A stretch of DNA of 6,447 nucleotides from Novosphingobium sp. (lineage in GTDB: Bacteria > Pseudomonadota > Alphaproteobacteria > Sphingomonadales > Sphingomonadaceae), in the NCBI GenBank assembly GCA_020853995.1, contig JADYXV010000297.1, positions 1 to 6,447 of the forward strand, written 5' to 3'. Position 1 is the first letter of the stretch. Each line of letters starts with the position of its first letter. Of this stretch, positions 1 through 6,447 are shown piece by piece. Position numbers and translations under genes: made by a program. The notes below the pieces were generated by a model that did no database searches, was not told the DNA's origin, and saw only the letters and a program-made list of their open reading frames with translations.

Positions 1-60
1 ACGCAACCAATTCGGGCCACCAAGGCGCATCACAAACTTGCCCTGCGTTCAAGCGGGGTC

Positions 61-66
61 AGAGGA
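61..66 (+). promoter_or_regulatory. Ribosome binding site of the S9 peptidase gene
   Basis: AGAGGA lies 11 bases before ATG 78. The spacing is rather long, but it is the only purine-rich match near this start and supports initiation at the signal peptide. Confidence 0.45.
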
Positions 67-77
67 TACCGAACTCT

Positions 78-2345
78 ATGCGTCATTTCCGCCTGCTTGC
101 CGCTTGCGCGCTGTCTGCCATTGCATTCGCGCCACTTGCCCATGCACAACAAGGTCAAACCATGACCACGTCCGCCCCCGCCTCCGCCTCCGCCCAGGAT
201 CTGACCTTTGAACGCGTGTTTGCCAGCCCCGGCCTGAACGGGCCGGCCCCGCGTGCAGTCAAGCTTTCGCCCGATGGCCGTTACTTGACGCTGCTGCGCA
301 ATCGCGCCGATGACCGCGAACGCTATGACTTGTGGGGCTTTGATCGCCAGACGTCTCAATGGACGATGCTGGTAGATTCGCTCAAGCTGTCATCCGGCCG
401 CGCACTGTCCGAAGCCGAGAAGATGCAGCGGGAACGCCAGCGGATTGGCGATCTGAAGGGCATCGTGTCTTACGAGTGGGCCGCCGATGGCAAATCGGTA
501 CTGGTGCCGGTGGACGGCGATCTGCTCCTGGCGGGTCTTGATGGGGCTGTGCGCAAGATCGAGGGCACCAAGGGCGGCGAATTGAACCCCAAGCTGGGGC
601 CAAAGGGCGAGCATATCGCTTTTGTGCGCGACCGCCGCTTGTGGACGGGCAAAGTCGCCGGCGGTGCTCCTGTGGCGATCACGCCCGAAGAAGCCAATGC
701 AAACGTCCATTGGGGCGAGGCAGAGTTTGTCGCGCAAGAGGAAATGGCGCGCTTCAACGGCTTCTGGTGGTCCCCCGATGAAAGCCGCATCGCGGTTGAG
801 CGCTTTGACGAAAGCATGGTTGGCGTTGTTACCCGCGCTGCCATTGGTGCGGAGGGCACCAAGACTTACGATCAACGCTATCCTGCCGCAGGCACGCCCA
901 ACGCCGAGGTATCTTTGTGGGTTATGGCGCCTGATGGCTCGGGCAAAGTGCAGGTGGATCTGGGCGCAGAGAGGGACATCTATCTGGCGCGCGTCGATTG
1001 GGCGCCGGGTGGCAAGAGGCTGTATGTGCAGCGCATGAACCGTGAACAGACCGTGCTTGATATGCTGGAAGTCGATCCGGCAACCGGCAAGTCGAGCGTG
1101 CTGTTCAGCGAAAAGGCGGCTGACAAGCATTGGATCGACCTGTCCGACAGCTACCGCTTTCTCAAGGACGGCAGCCTGATCTGGTGGTCACAGCGCGATG
1201 GCTTTGGCCACTTGTATCACCGCAAGGGCGGCAAGTGGTCGCAATTGACCAAGGGCGACTGGACCGTAACCGGTATGGTTGGCGTGGATGAGGCGGGCGG
1301 CAAAGTCTATTTCACCGGCACCAAGGACGATGTGCTGGCGCAACAGGTCTATGCGATGGACCTGAAAGCCCCGGCGAAGCTGAAACGCCTGACCGAACTT
1401 GGCTGGGTCAACGGTGCATCGATGGACCGCAGCGGGCAGACGCTGATGATCTCGCGTTCATCGGATACCCAGCCTGCTCAATCGTTCATCGCCGATACCA
1501 ATGGCAAGCGCCTTGCCTGGATCGAAGAGAACAAGATCGCGGGCGCGCATCCATATGCGCCCTATCTTGGCAGCCACCGTCCGGCGCAGTTCGGCACGAT
1601 CCTGGCAGCAGGCGGCACGTCGTTGCATTACATGATGATCACGCCGCCGCTGGAGCCCGGCAAGACCTATCCGGTGTTTACCTATCACTATGGCGGGCCA
1701 ACCGCCCAAGTAGTCACGAGGGGCTTTCAGGGCGCACTGGCGCAGGCCATTGTCGACAAAGGCTACATCTACTTCGCCATCGACAATCGCGGGTCTGAAA
1801 ACCGGGGCGTGAAGTTTGCTTCTGCGCTCCATCACGCGATGGGTTCGGTTGAGGTTGAGGACCAGTTGGCAGGCGCGAACTGGCTGAAGAAGCAGCCGTT
1901 TGTGGATGCCGAAAAGATAAGCACGTTCGGTTGGTCATATGGCGGCTATATGTCGATCAAGATGCTTCAGGCCAATCCCGGCGCTTATGCCGCAGGTATT
2001 GCGGTGGCGCCGGTGACCAAGTGGCAGATGTATGACACGACATATACCGAACGCTATCTGGGCGATCCGCGCAAGCTGCCTGAAGTCTATGAAAAGTCGA
2101 ACGCTCTGGCTGATACCAAAAAGATCAGTGATCCCTTGCTGATCATTCATGGCATGGCCGATGATAACGTGGTGTTTGAAAACGCTAGCGCAATTATCGC
2201 CAAGATGCAGGGGGAGGCAGTTCCGTTCGAGATGATGCTCTATCCCGGCTATACCCACCGTATCAGCGGGCCAAAGGTAAGCCAGCATTTGTACGAGACG
2301 ATTTTCCGGTTCCTTGACCGTAATGGTGCGGGGAGCGGGAAGTAG
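78..2345 (+). CDS. Exported dipeptidyl peptidase IV-type serine peptidase (family S9)
   Basis: This 755-residue protein probably removes Xaa-Pro or Xaa-Ala dipeptides from peptide N-termini outside the cytoplasm. Residues 1-23 form a Sec signal peptide ending AHA, with cleavage likely before Gln24. Residues 24-40 are a short Ala/Ser/Pro linker. About 55-500 is the beta-propeller and about 510-750 the alpha/beta-hydrolase domain. Visible active-site features are nucleophile Ser620 in GWSYGG, Asp695 in ADDNV, His727 in GYTHR, the substrate N-terminus-binding pair Glu221-Glu222 in VAQEEM, oxyanion Tyr538 in HYGGP, and S1-pocket Tyr656 and Tyr660 in YTERYLG. These match human DPP4 residues known for the family, so the enzyme should be active. 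ATG 78 is chosen because it gives the signal peptide and has AGAGGA at 61-66. The frame is open back to the window edge, but no other start codon lies in it. Substrate range is inferred from the family. Confidence 0.93.
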   Translation: MRHFRLLAACALSAIAFAPLAHAQQGQTMTTSAPASASAQDLTFERVFASPGLNGPAPRAVKLSPDGRYLTLLRNRADDRERYDLWGFDRQTSQWTMLVDSLKLSSGRALSEAEKMQRERQRIGDLKGIVSYEWAADGKSVLVPVDGDLLLAGLDGAVRKIEGTKGGELNPKLGPKGEHIAFVRDRRLWTGKVAGGAPVAITPEEANANVHWGEAEFVAQEEMARFNGFWWSPDESRIAVERFDESMVGVVTRAAIGAEGTKTYDQRYPAAGTPNAEVSLWVMAPDGSGKVQVDLGAERDIYLARVDWAPGGKRLYVQRMNREQTVLDMLEVDPATGKSSVLFSEKAADKHWIDLSDSYRFLKDGSLIWWSQRDGFGHLYHRKGGKWSQLTKGDWTVTGMVGVDEAGGKVYFTGTKDDVLAQQVYAMDLKAPAKLKRLTELGWVNGASMDRSGQTLMISRSSDTQPAQSFIADTNGKRLAWIEENKIAGAHPYAPYLGSHRPAQFGTILAAGGTSLHYMMITPPLEPGKTYPVFTYHYGGPTAQVVTRGFQGALAQAIVDKGYIYFAIDNRGSENRGVKFASALHHAMGSVEVEDQLAGANWLKKQPFVDAEKISTFGWSYGGYMSIKMLQANPGAYAAGIAVAPVTKWQMYDTTYTERYLGDPRKLPEVYEKSNALADTKKISDPLLIIHGMADDNVVFENASAIIAKMQGEAVPFEMMLYPGYTHRISGPKVSQHLYETIFRFLDRNGAGSGK

Positions 2346-2380
2346 GGAGCACGCTTGCGACTAACTACACGTTCCTCCGT

Positions 2381-2470
2381 CGTCATGCTGAACTCGTTTC
2401 AGCATCCATCTCTCGCCACGAACCGCCGTGCGAGTGGATAAATGGGTCCTGAAACAAGTTCAGGAAGACG
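2381..2470. repeat. Paired-palindrome intergenic repeat (REP/BIME-like)
   Basis: Two 29-base arms, 2381-2409 and 2442-2470, are inverted copies of each other with 24 of 29 positions matching. Each arm is also a hairpin. The left one pairs 2385-2392 with 2398-2405 (8 bp, 5-base loop CTCGT). The right one pairs 2447-2453 with 2459-2465 (7 bp, 5-base loop ACAAG). The middle holds a third stem, 2412-2420 with 2427-2434, with one bulged C at 2417. The core CTGAAC..GTTTCAG resembles a dispersed repeat that I remember as common between genes in sphingomonads; this is from memory and was not searched. It lies 35 bases after the peptidase stop. It has no T tract, so it is not a standard intrinsic terminator, although a transcript through it would fold strongly and could protect the 3' end of the upstream mRNA. 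Confidence 0.8.
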
Positions 2471-2539
2471 GCAGGTAGTGAAAGTGACGATGGGAAGTCG
2501 CCCAAGCTGAAGTGCGCCGCACAAAAGTGTTTTTAACTT

Positions 2540-2557
2540 GGCTGGTCGGCACCAGCC
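2540..2557 (+). promoter_or_regulatory. Hairpin in the probable asd leader
   Basis: GGCTGGT (2540-2546), loop CGGC, ACCAGCC (2551-2557) forms a perfect 7-bp stem about 50 bases before the asd start. No T tract follows. A second, weaker stem, AGCCG 2554-2558 with CGGCT 2567-2571, shares bases 2554-2557, so the two cannot form together. The sequence shows the dyad clearly. A regulatory role is only inferred, and it could instead be an operator or a chance stem in GC-rich DNA. I recognise no known riboswitch here. Confidence 0.35.
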
Positions 2558-2597
2558 GCTAGGGAACGGCTCGACTGCTTGATCGGCGGGCCGCTTG

Positions 2598-2603
2598 AAG
2601 GGA
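2598..2603 (+). promoter_or_regulatory. Ribosome binding site that fixes the asd start
   Basis: AAGGGA ends six bases before ATG 2610, which is good spacing. In-frame TTG 2595 lies upstream of this site and ATG 2604 directly abuts it, so both are less likely starts. Confidence 0.7.
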
Positions 2604-2609
2604 ATGGAC

Positions 2610-3641
2610 ATGGGTTACCGGGTTGTAGTTGTTGGCGCGACGGGGAACGTGGGCCGCGAAATGCTCAACATTCTTGCCGAACGCGAGTTTCCACTCGACG
2701 AAATCGCGGCTGTGGCATCGCCGCGTTCGCAGGGTACCGAGATTGATTTTGGCGAGACCGGCCGTCGGCTCAAGGTCAAGAACATCGAGAACTTCGATTT
2801 CACCGGATGGGACATCGCGCTGTTTGCCGCAGGTTCGGGCCCGACCGAAATCCACGCCCCGCGCGCTGCTGCTGCGGGCTGTGTGGTGATCGACAATTCG
2901 TCGCTTTACCGCATGGACCCAGATGTGCCGCTGATCGTGCCAGAGGTGAACCCTGAAGCCATTGACGGCTATACCAAGAAGAACATCATCGCTAACCCCA
3001 ACTGCTCGACCGCGCAGATGGTCGTGGCGCTGAAGCCTTTGCATGACGCTGCCAAGATCAAGCGCGTTGGTGTCGCTACGTACCAATCGGTTTCAGGCGC
3101 GGGCAAAGAAGGCATGGACGAGCTGTTTGAACAGACGCGCGCCATCTACATGCCGCAGGGCGAGATGAACGATCCGAAGAAGTTCACCAAGCAGATCGCG
3201 TTCAACGTGATTCCGCACATCGACGTTTTCCTGGACGATGGATCGACCAAAGAAGAATGGAAGATGGTTGCCGAGACCAAGAAGATCCTTGATCCCAAGA
3301 TCAAGATCAGCGCCACATGCGTGCGTGTTCCGGTGTTTGTTGGCCATTCCGAAGCGCTCAACATTGAATTCGAAAACGAGATCAGTGCTGAAGAAGCGCA
3401 GAACATCCTGCGTGAAGCGCCGGGCGTGATGCTGATCGATAAGCGCGAAAACGGTGGTTATATCACTCCGGTTGAATGCGTTGGCGATGATGCGACGTAT
3501 GTCAGCCGCGTGCGCGAAGACCCGACTGTGGACAGCGGCTTGTCGCTGTGGTGCGTTTCGGACAACTTGCGCAAGGGTGCGGCGTTGAACGCGGTTCAAA
3601 TCGCCGAATTGCTTGGCCGCCGTCACCTGAAGAAGGGCTGA
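2610..3641 (+). CDS. asd: Aspartate-semialdehyde dehydrogenase
   Basis: This enzyme reduces L-4-aspartyl phosphate with NADPH to L-aspartate 4-semialdehyde, releasing phosphate. It is cytoplasmic and feeds lysine/diaminopimelate, threonine and methionine synthesis. From ATG 2610 the protein has 343 residues, a normal length. The NADP-binding fold opens with GATGNVG at residues 9-15. Catalytic Cys132 lies in NPNCST, Gln159 in YQSVSGAG, and Arg239 and His246 in RVPVFVGH; these correspond to the essential Cys, Gln, Arg and His of the E. coli enzyme. Arg101 follows the NSSLY motif and is a likely phosphate ligand. The C-terminal DNLRKGAALNAVQIAE segment is also typical. ATG 2610 is preferred because AAGGGA is well spaced before it and the protein then begins MGYRVVVVGA, as usual for the family. 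An alpha/beta hydrolase gene follows seven bases after the stop, so the two are probably one transcript. Confidence 0.97.
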   Translation: MGYRVVVVGATGNVGREMLNILAEREFPLDEIAAVASPRSQGTEIDFGETGRRLKVKNIENFDFTGWDIALFAAGSGPTEIHAPRAAAAGCVVIDNSSLYRMDPDVPLIVPEVNPEAIDGYTKKNIIANPNCSTAQMVVALKPLHDAAKIKRVGVATYQSVSGAGKEGMDELFEQTRAIYMPQGEMNDPKKFTKQIAFNVIPHIDVFLDDGSTKEEWKMVAETKKILDPKIKISATCVRVPVFVGHSEALNIEFENEISAEEAQNILREAPGVMLIDKRENGGYITPVECVGDDATYVSRVREDPTVDSGLSLWCVSDNLRKGAALNAVQIAELLGRRHLKKG

Positions 3642-3648
3642 GCCGGCC

Positions 3649-4404
3649 ATGACAGATGTTACCACCGAGTTCTTTCCGGGCTTTGGCGATGCACGGCTTG
3701 CGTTGCATCGCATGGGGACGGGGAGGCCGGTGGTGCTTCTGCACGGGTTGTTTTCATCAGCTGAGGTCAATTGGATCAAGTTCGGCACTGCCACCCAATT
3801 GGCGGCCTTGGGCTTTGAATGCCTGATGCCCGATTTGCGGGTTCACGGGCAAAGCGAGGCCCCACTTGATCCGCGCGCCTATCCACAAGACGTTCTGGTG
3901 CGAGATGCCGAAGCATTGGTGGCACATCTGGGGCTGACCGACTTTGACCTCGTCGGATTTTCGCTCGGCTCACGCACCGCGGCGCGCGCTGTGCTGGGCG
4001 GGATGAAGCCCCGGCGTCTGGTGTTAAGCGGCATGGGGCTGGAAGGGCTTGCCGGATGGACGCGGCGGCAGGACTTCTTCCTCGACGTGATTGACCGCTT
4101 CGGCACGATTGCACGCGATGATCCAGCTTATTTCTCGCAACAGTTCCTCAAAACCATGGGCGTGAACCGGGATGCCGCGCGCCTTTTGCTGGGCACGATG
4201 GCTGACAGTGATCCCGCAAGCCTCAGCGCTATTACCATGCCGACGCTGGTACTGTGCGGCGATCAGGATAACGACAATGGCTCGGCGGAAAAACTGGCCG
4301 ACACTTTGCCCGATGCACAGCTGGCGTTAATTCCCGGTACCCACATGAGCTGCGTGACCACGCCAGCCCTGGGGCGCGAAATCGGGACGTTTCTGTCTCA
4401 ATAA
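3649..4404 (+). CDS. Alpha/beta-fold hydrolase of unknown substrate
   Basis: This 251-residue protein has the complete layout of a small cytoplasmic alpha/beta hydrolase. The HGLFSS oxyanion-loop motif is at residues 32-37, the nucleophile elbow GFSLG has Ser105, a likely acid Asp207 sits in CGDQD, and His232 lies in PGTHMS. A cap-like helical insert spans roughly 130-190. I see no signal peptide or membrane segment. It is probably an esterase or related hydrolase; the motifs do not identify the substrate, and no gene symbol is justified. It starts seven bases after asd, and GAAGGG inside the last asd codons (3632-3637) lies 11 bases before its ATG, so translation is likely coupled to asd. 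The pairing does not prove a role in aspartate-family metabolism. A GC-rich hairpin follows the stop. Confidence 0.88.
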   Translation: MTDVTTEFFPGFGDARLALHRMGTGRPVVLLHGLFSSAEVNWIKFGTATQLAALGFECLMPDLRVHGQSEAPLDPRAYPQDVLVRDAEALVAHLGLTDFDLVGFSLGSRTAARAVLGGMKPRRLVLSGMGLEGLAGWTRRQDFFLDVIDRFGTIARDDPAYFSQQFLKTMGVNRDAARLLLGTMADSDPASLSAITMPTLVLCGDQDNDNGSAEKLADTLPDAQLALIPGTHMSCVTTPALGREIGTFLSQ

Positions 4405-4412
4405 AAGGTGGA

Positions 4413-4435
4413 TGCCCCCCCTTGCGGCGGGGGCA
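4413..4435 (+). terminator. Possible terminator hairpin after the asd-hydrolase pair
   Basis: TGCCCCC (4413-4419) pairs with GGGGGCA (4429-4435). Two further C-G pairs form if C4428 is bulged, leaving a TTGC loop. The stem begins nine bases after the hydrolase stop, a good place for a terminator, but no T tract follows (CAAGTTC), so termination may be weak or the stem may only protect the RNA end. Confidence 0.45.
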
Positions 4436-4503
4436 AGTTCATGTCAGCTTCCAGTCAACAAACGCAAAGGCCGACAAGAGCCTTGTGATGGGATCTGGAT
4501 GAC

Positions 4504-4992
4504 ATGAAAGTTCGCTGGCTCTTGGCTGCGCTGGCCGCCACAGCATTGGCCCCCACGGTTGCCGGGGCCACCACGTCTGGGGCGGTTACAGTTTCTGCCG
4601 TAAAGCCGGATGGTGTCGCGGTTGCCTTGCAAAACCTTGGCTACAAGGCTGAATTGGCAAAGGATGCCAATGGCGATCCGCTGATCAACACCGATATTGG
4701 CGGCTGGCAAGCCGCGCTTCTGTTTTATGAATGCAACGAAAAGACGCACGATGGCTGCCAGTCGTTGCAGTTCGTTGCAAATTTCACGCCCGAGAAAAAG
4801 TTTACCGCCGATGACGCCGTCCGGTTCAACCGCAACACACGGTTCGCCTCTGTCTCGCTTGACAAGGACCAGTCGGTGATGATGACGTGGGACGTGGTGA
4901 CCGGCAAAGGCATTGACCTTGAGGTGTTTTCGAACGCGGTCGACATGTTCCGCAGTGCGATGGACACGCTGGGCACCGAAGTGTTCAAATAA
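4504..4992 (+). CDS. Exported YbjN-domain protein
   Basis: This 162-residue protein carries a Sec signal peptide (residues 1 to about 22, ending VAGA) and then a YbjN-like domain. That domain is known as a putative sensory-transduction-regulator fold whose biochemical role is unclear. Features typical of the family are the GYKAEL strand near residues 46-51, the FYECNEK to GCQSLQF segment (74-90), the FNRNTRFASVSLD strand (108-120) and a C-terminal helix with FSNAVDMFRSAMD. Cys77 and Cys85 bracket a short loop and could form a disulfide in the periplasm. ATG 4504 is chosen because it gives a clean signal peptide. Possible ribosome sites are GGGA 4490-4493 (10-base spacing) and GGA 4497-4499 (4-base spacing). 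The gene stands alone between two hairpin regions and converges on amn. The family call comes from sequence character, not a search, and a small periplasmic protein of another family is possible. Confidence 0.75.
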   Translation: MKVRWLLAALAATALAPTVAGATTSGAVTVSAVKPDGVAVALQNLGYKAELAKDANGDPLINTDIGGWQAALLFYECNEKTHDGCQSLQFVANFTPEKKFTADDAVRFNRNTRFASVSLDKDQSVMMTWDVVTGKGIDLEVFSNAVDMFRSAMDTLGTEVFK

Positions 4993-5005
4993 ACTTTCAA
5001 GCCAA

Positions 5006-5021
5006 GCCCGCGCAAGCGGGC
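5006..5021 (+). other. GC-rich hairpin with GNRA-type loop after the YbjN gene
   Basis: GCCCGC, loop GCAA, GCGGGC forms a perfect 6-bp stem closed by a GCAA tetraloop. It begins 13 bases after the YbjN stop and 13 bases before the next stem. No T run follows it on the plus strand. Read on the minus strand it lies downstream of amn and is followed by TTGGCTTGAAAGTTTATTT, so it might act as a weak end signal there. Confidence 0.6.
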
Positions 5022-5034
5022 GGGACGCAAACTG

Positions 5035-5075
5035 AGCAATCCCGAGCGGGGCTAGCCGCGACGGATTGCTTTTTT
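5035..5075 (+). terminator. Intrinsic terminator of the YbjN gene
   Basis: AGCAATCC (5035-5042) pairs perfectly with GGATTGCT (5063-5070), and the T run continues to 5075, giving six Ts. Inside it, GCGG 5046-5049 pairs with CCGC 5056-5059 around a GGCTAG loop. The two stems are separated by a three-by-three internal loop, CGA against GAC, that could hold tandem G-A pairs. Stem plus T run is the standard intrinsic terminator form, and it ends 83 bases after the YbjN stop. On the minus strand the T run becomes an A run before the stem, as often seen between convergent genes. Confidence 0.8.
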
Positions 5076-5096
5076 GTTGCTTGGCCTTCTGTCGGG

Positions 5097-6447
5097 CTAC
5101 CTGAAGGGCGGCTCATTGAAGGCGCGCAACTTGCGGCTGTGGAGGCGCGGGCCTTCCTGGCGGAGCAACTCGCAAGCGGTGGTGCCGATGGCGAGGTGGG
5201 CGGCGATGGCCTCTTCGTAAAAGCGGTTGGCTTGGCCCGGAAGCTTGATCTCACCATGCAATGGCTTGTCCGAAACGCATAGCAAAGTGCCATAGGGCAC
5301 GCGGAACCGATAGCCCTGGGCAGCAATCGTGGCGCTCTCCATATCGATGCCGACAGCGCGCGATAGCGACAGGCGACGCGCCGAATGCGTGTATCGTAGC
5401 TCCCAGTTGCGGTCATCGGTGGTGACGATGGTGCCGGTCCGCATGCGCTTTTTAAGGTCGATCCCGCCAGCGCCGCTGACCATTTCAGCCGCTGTCTGCA
5501 ATGCGACTTGCACTTCGGCGATGGCCGGAATGGGAATTTCTGGCGGGAGCACCGGATCGAGCACATGATCATCGCGCAAATAAGCATGGGCTAGCACGTA
5601 ATCGCCGATTTTCTGGGTGGGGCGCAGGCCGCCACAATGGCCGATCATCAACCACGCTTCGGGACGCAGCACTGCAAGGTGGTCGCAGATGGTCTTGGCA
5701 TTGGACGGGCCAACGCCAATATTGACCAGCGTGATGCCCGATTTATCCGGTGCGACAAGGTGATATGCGGGCATCTGGTGCCGCCGCCAAGCCGTGTCAG
5801 ACAGGCGTGCGCGTGCGTTTTCAACGGGTGCGTCAAGGCTAAGCCCGCCAGCACCGGTAAGCGCGACATACCGTTCACCATCAATCTGCTGGGCGGCCCA
5901 ATCGACGAATTCATCGACATAGCGGTGATAGTTGGTGAACAGGATATACCGCTGGAAATCTTCGGTGCGGGTGCCGGTGTAATGCGCAAGTCTGGCGAGG
6001 CTGAAATCGGTGCGCAGGCCATCGAACAAGGATAGCGGGAATGGGCCATCGCCAACGTTGAATTCGCCGTCGGCAATTTCATCGCCGATGTGGGCGAGAT
6101 CGGTTGCGGGGAAGTGCTTTGCGAGTTCCTGCGGGCTCACCAAAGCGATTTGAGCGCCATAGGTCCCATCAAGCACATAGGGGAACGGGATTTCTTGCCG
6201 TGATCGGCCAACTTCGATTCGCACGTTATAGGATGTGCCAATCAGTTCGATCTGTTCGGTCAGGTAATCTGCAAACAGCGCAGGCCGGGTGATTGTGCAG
6301 GTATAATTGCCGCGCTGCGCCAGTCGGCCGAATGCACGGCCAATCGATTCCGTGCGGGGATCATCATCAAGCCGGATTCGCAATTCGGGATAGCTGTAGG
6401 AGCCATCGCTGCGTCTGCTGAGTGGCGGGGGTGTGCCGGTATTCGCA
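5097..6447 (-). CDS. amn: AMP nucleosidase (N-terminus beyond window edge)
   Basis: This enzyme hydrolyses AMP to adenine and D-ribose 5-phosphate in the cytoplasm, linking AMP level to purine salvage; the E. coli enzyme is activated by ATP and inhibited by phosphate. The window holds 449 codons against 484 residues in E. coli Amn, so about 30-40 residues are missing. The frame stays open to the right edge, so TTG 6383 is not the true start. The N-terminal Amn domain includes RAFGR, TITRP, the IPFPYV/LDG segment and FTNYHRYVDEFV. The C-terminal nucleoside-phosphorylase-like domain includes GVGPSNAKT, WLMIGHCGGLR, TTDDRNWELR, IDMESATIAAQGYRFR and VSDKPLHGEIK, with the likely catalytic Asp encoded at 5268-5270. 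The protein ends FNEPPFR, as I remember E. coli Amn doing. Long identical blocks make the call secure. It converges on the YbjN gene, and its promoter lies outside the window. Confidence 0.97.
   Translation of the reverse strand, partial: ANTGTPPPLSRRSDGSYSYPELRIRLDDDPRTESIGRAFGRLAQRGNYTCTITRPALFADYLTEQIELIGTSYNVRIEVGRSRQEIPFPYVLDGTYGAQIALVSPQELAKHFPATDLAHIGDEIADGEFNVGDGPFPLSLFDGLRTDFSLARLAHYTGTRTEDFQRYILFTNYHRYVDEFVDWAAQQIDGERYVALTGAGGLSLDAPVENARARLSDTAWRRHQMPAYHLVAPDKSGITLVNIGVGPSNAKTICDHLAVLRPEAWLMIGHCGGLRPTQKIGDYVLAHAYLRDDHVLDPVLPPEIPIPAIAEVQVALQTAAEMVSGAGGIDLKKRMRTGTIVTTDDRNWELRYTHSARRLSLSRAVGIDMESATIAAQGYRFRVPYGTLLCVSDKPLHGEIKLPGQANRFYEEAIAAHLAIGTTACELLRQEGPRLHSRKLRAFNEPPFR

Noticed and set aside
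1..77. Promoter or upstream gene end at the left edge
   Set aside because: TTGCCC at 38-43 lacks a -10 match at proper spacing, and no recognisable coding end is visible. I see nothing I can support here beyond the ribosome site.
96..107. Lipobox-like LAAC in the peptidase signal region (residues 7-10)
   Set aside because: The cysteine comes before most of the hydrophobic core, too early for lipoprotein processing. A standard AHA cleavage site lies further on.
170..196. Short CCGCCT-type simple repeat in the peptidase gene
   Set aside because: It encodes the Ala/Ser/Pro linker after the signal peptide, a common low-complexity spot, and is too short and imperfect to call a phase-variable tract.
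390..1130. Long minus-strand frame opposite the peptidase gene
   Set aside because: It is antisense to a full-length conserved enzyme, and its translation shows no recognisable domain.
2538..2566. Possible asd promoter with TTGGCT as a -35 element
   Set aside because: At 16-18 base spacing there is only AGGGAA or TAGGGA, a poor -10 element. No promoter can be placed with confidence.
2595..2609. Upstream TTG and ATG starts for asd
   Set aside because: The good ribosome site AAGGGA lies between TTG 2595 and ATG 2610 and abuts ATG 2604. Only ATG 2610 is properly spaced, and it gives the usual N-terminus.
2399..2611. Minus-strand reading frame of 70 codons across the intergenic region
   Set aside because: It runs through the palindromic repeat, ends in asd's start region, and its translation (such as LPELVSGP) is what such repeats give by chance. 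No ribosome site or family resemblance.
3093..3794. Long minus-strand frame opposite asd and the hydrolase
   Set aside because: It lies antisense to a clearly recognised gene and spans two genes. GC-rich codon use opens such frames by chance.
4499..4507. Two-codon minigene ATG ACA TGA overlapping the YbjN start
   Set aside because: Most likely chance in ATG-rich sequence. Nothing supports its translation.
6381..6383. TTG as the start of amn
   Set aside because: The frame continues without a stop to the window edge, and the upstream codons (including YSYPEL) align with the conserved N-terminal domain.

Overview
The window looks like ordinary chromosomal DNA from an alphaproteobacterium, most likely one of the Sphingomonadales. 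This rests on the style of the Asd and dipeptidyl peptidase proteins, the GC-rich coding sequence, and an intergenic repeat of a type I remember from sphingomonad genomes. No search was run, so the genus is left open. The window holds five protein genes. Four lie on the plus strand and one on the minus strand, and the last runs off the right edge.

Layout from left to right. Positions 78-2345 encode an exported dipeptidyl peptidase IV-type serine peptidase (family S9) with a complete active site. A 264-base gap follows; it contains a 90-base element made of two palindromes facing each other (2381-2470) and a separate hairpin just upstream of the next gene (2540-2557). Positions 2610-3641 encode aspartate-semialdehyde dehydrogenase (asd), the branch-point enzyme for lysine/diaminopimelate, threonine and methionine synthesis. 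Seven bases later, at 3649-4404, comes an alpha/beta hydrolase of unknown substrate, probably co-transcribed with asd. A GC-rich hairpin closes that pair. Positions 4504-4992 encode a small exported YbjN-domain protein, followed by two hairpins, the second with a six-T tail that makes a convincing intrinsic terminator. Facing it on the minus strand, from the right edge down to 5097, is AMP nucleosidase (amn), which lacks only its extreme N-terminus.

The genes do not form one pathway. The peptidase probably supplies amino acids from peptides in the envelope, Asd makes amino acids and a cell-wall precursor, and Amn degrades AMP to adenine and ribose 5-phosphate. The only likely operon is asd plus the hydrolase. 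I see no transposase, integrase, phage, CRISPR, toxin-antitoxin, defence or biosynthetic-cluster signal. I found no previously undescribed system. The points worth a second look are mostly non-coding: the paired palindrome element, the asd leader hairpins, and the two-hairpin 3' end of the YbjN gene.
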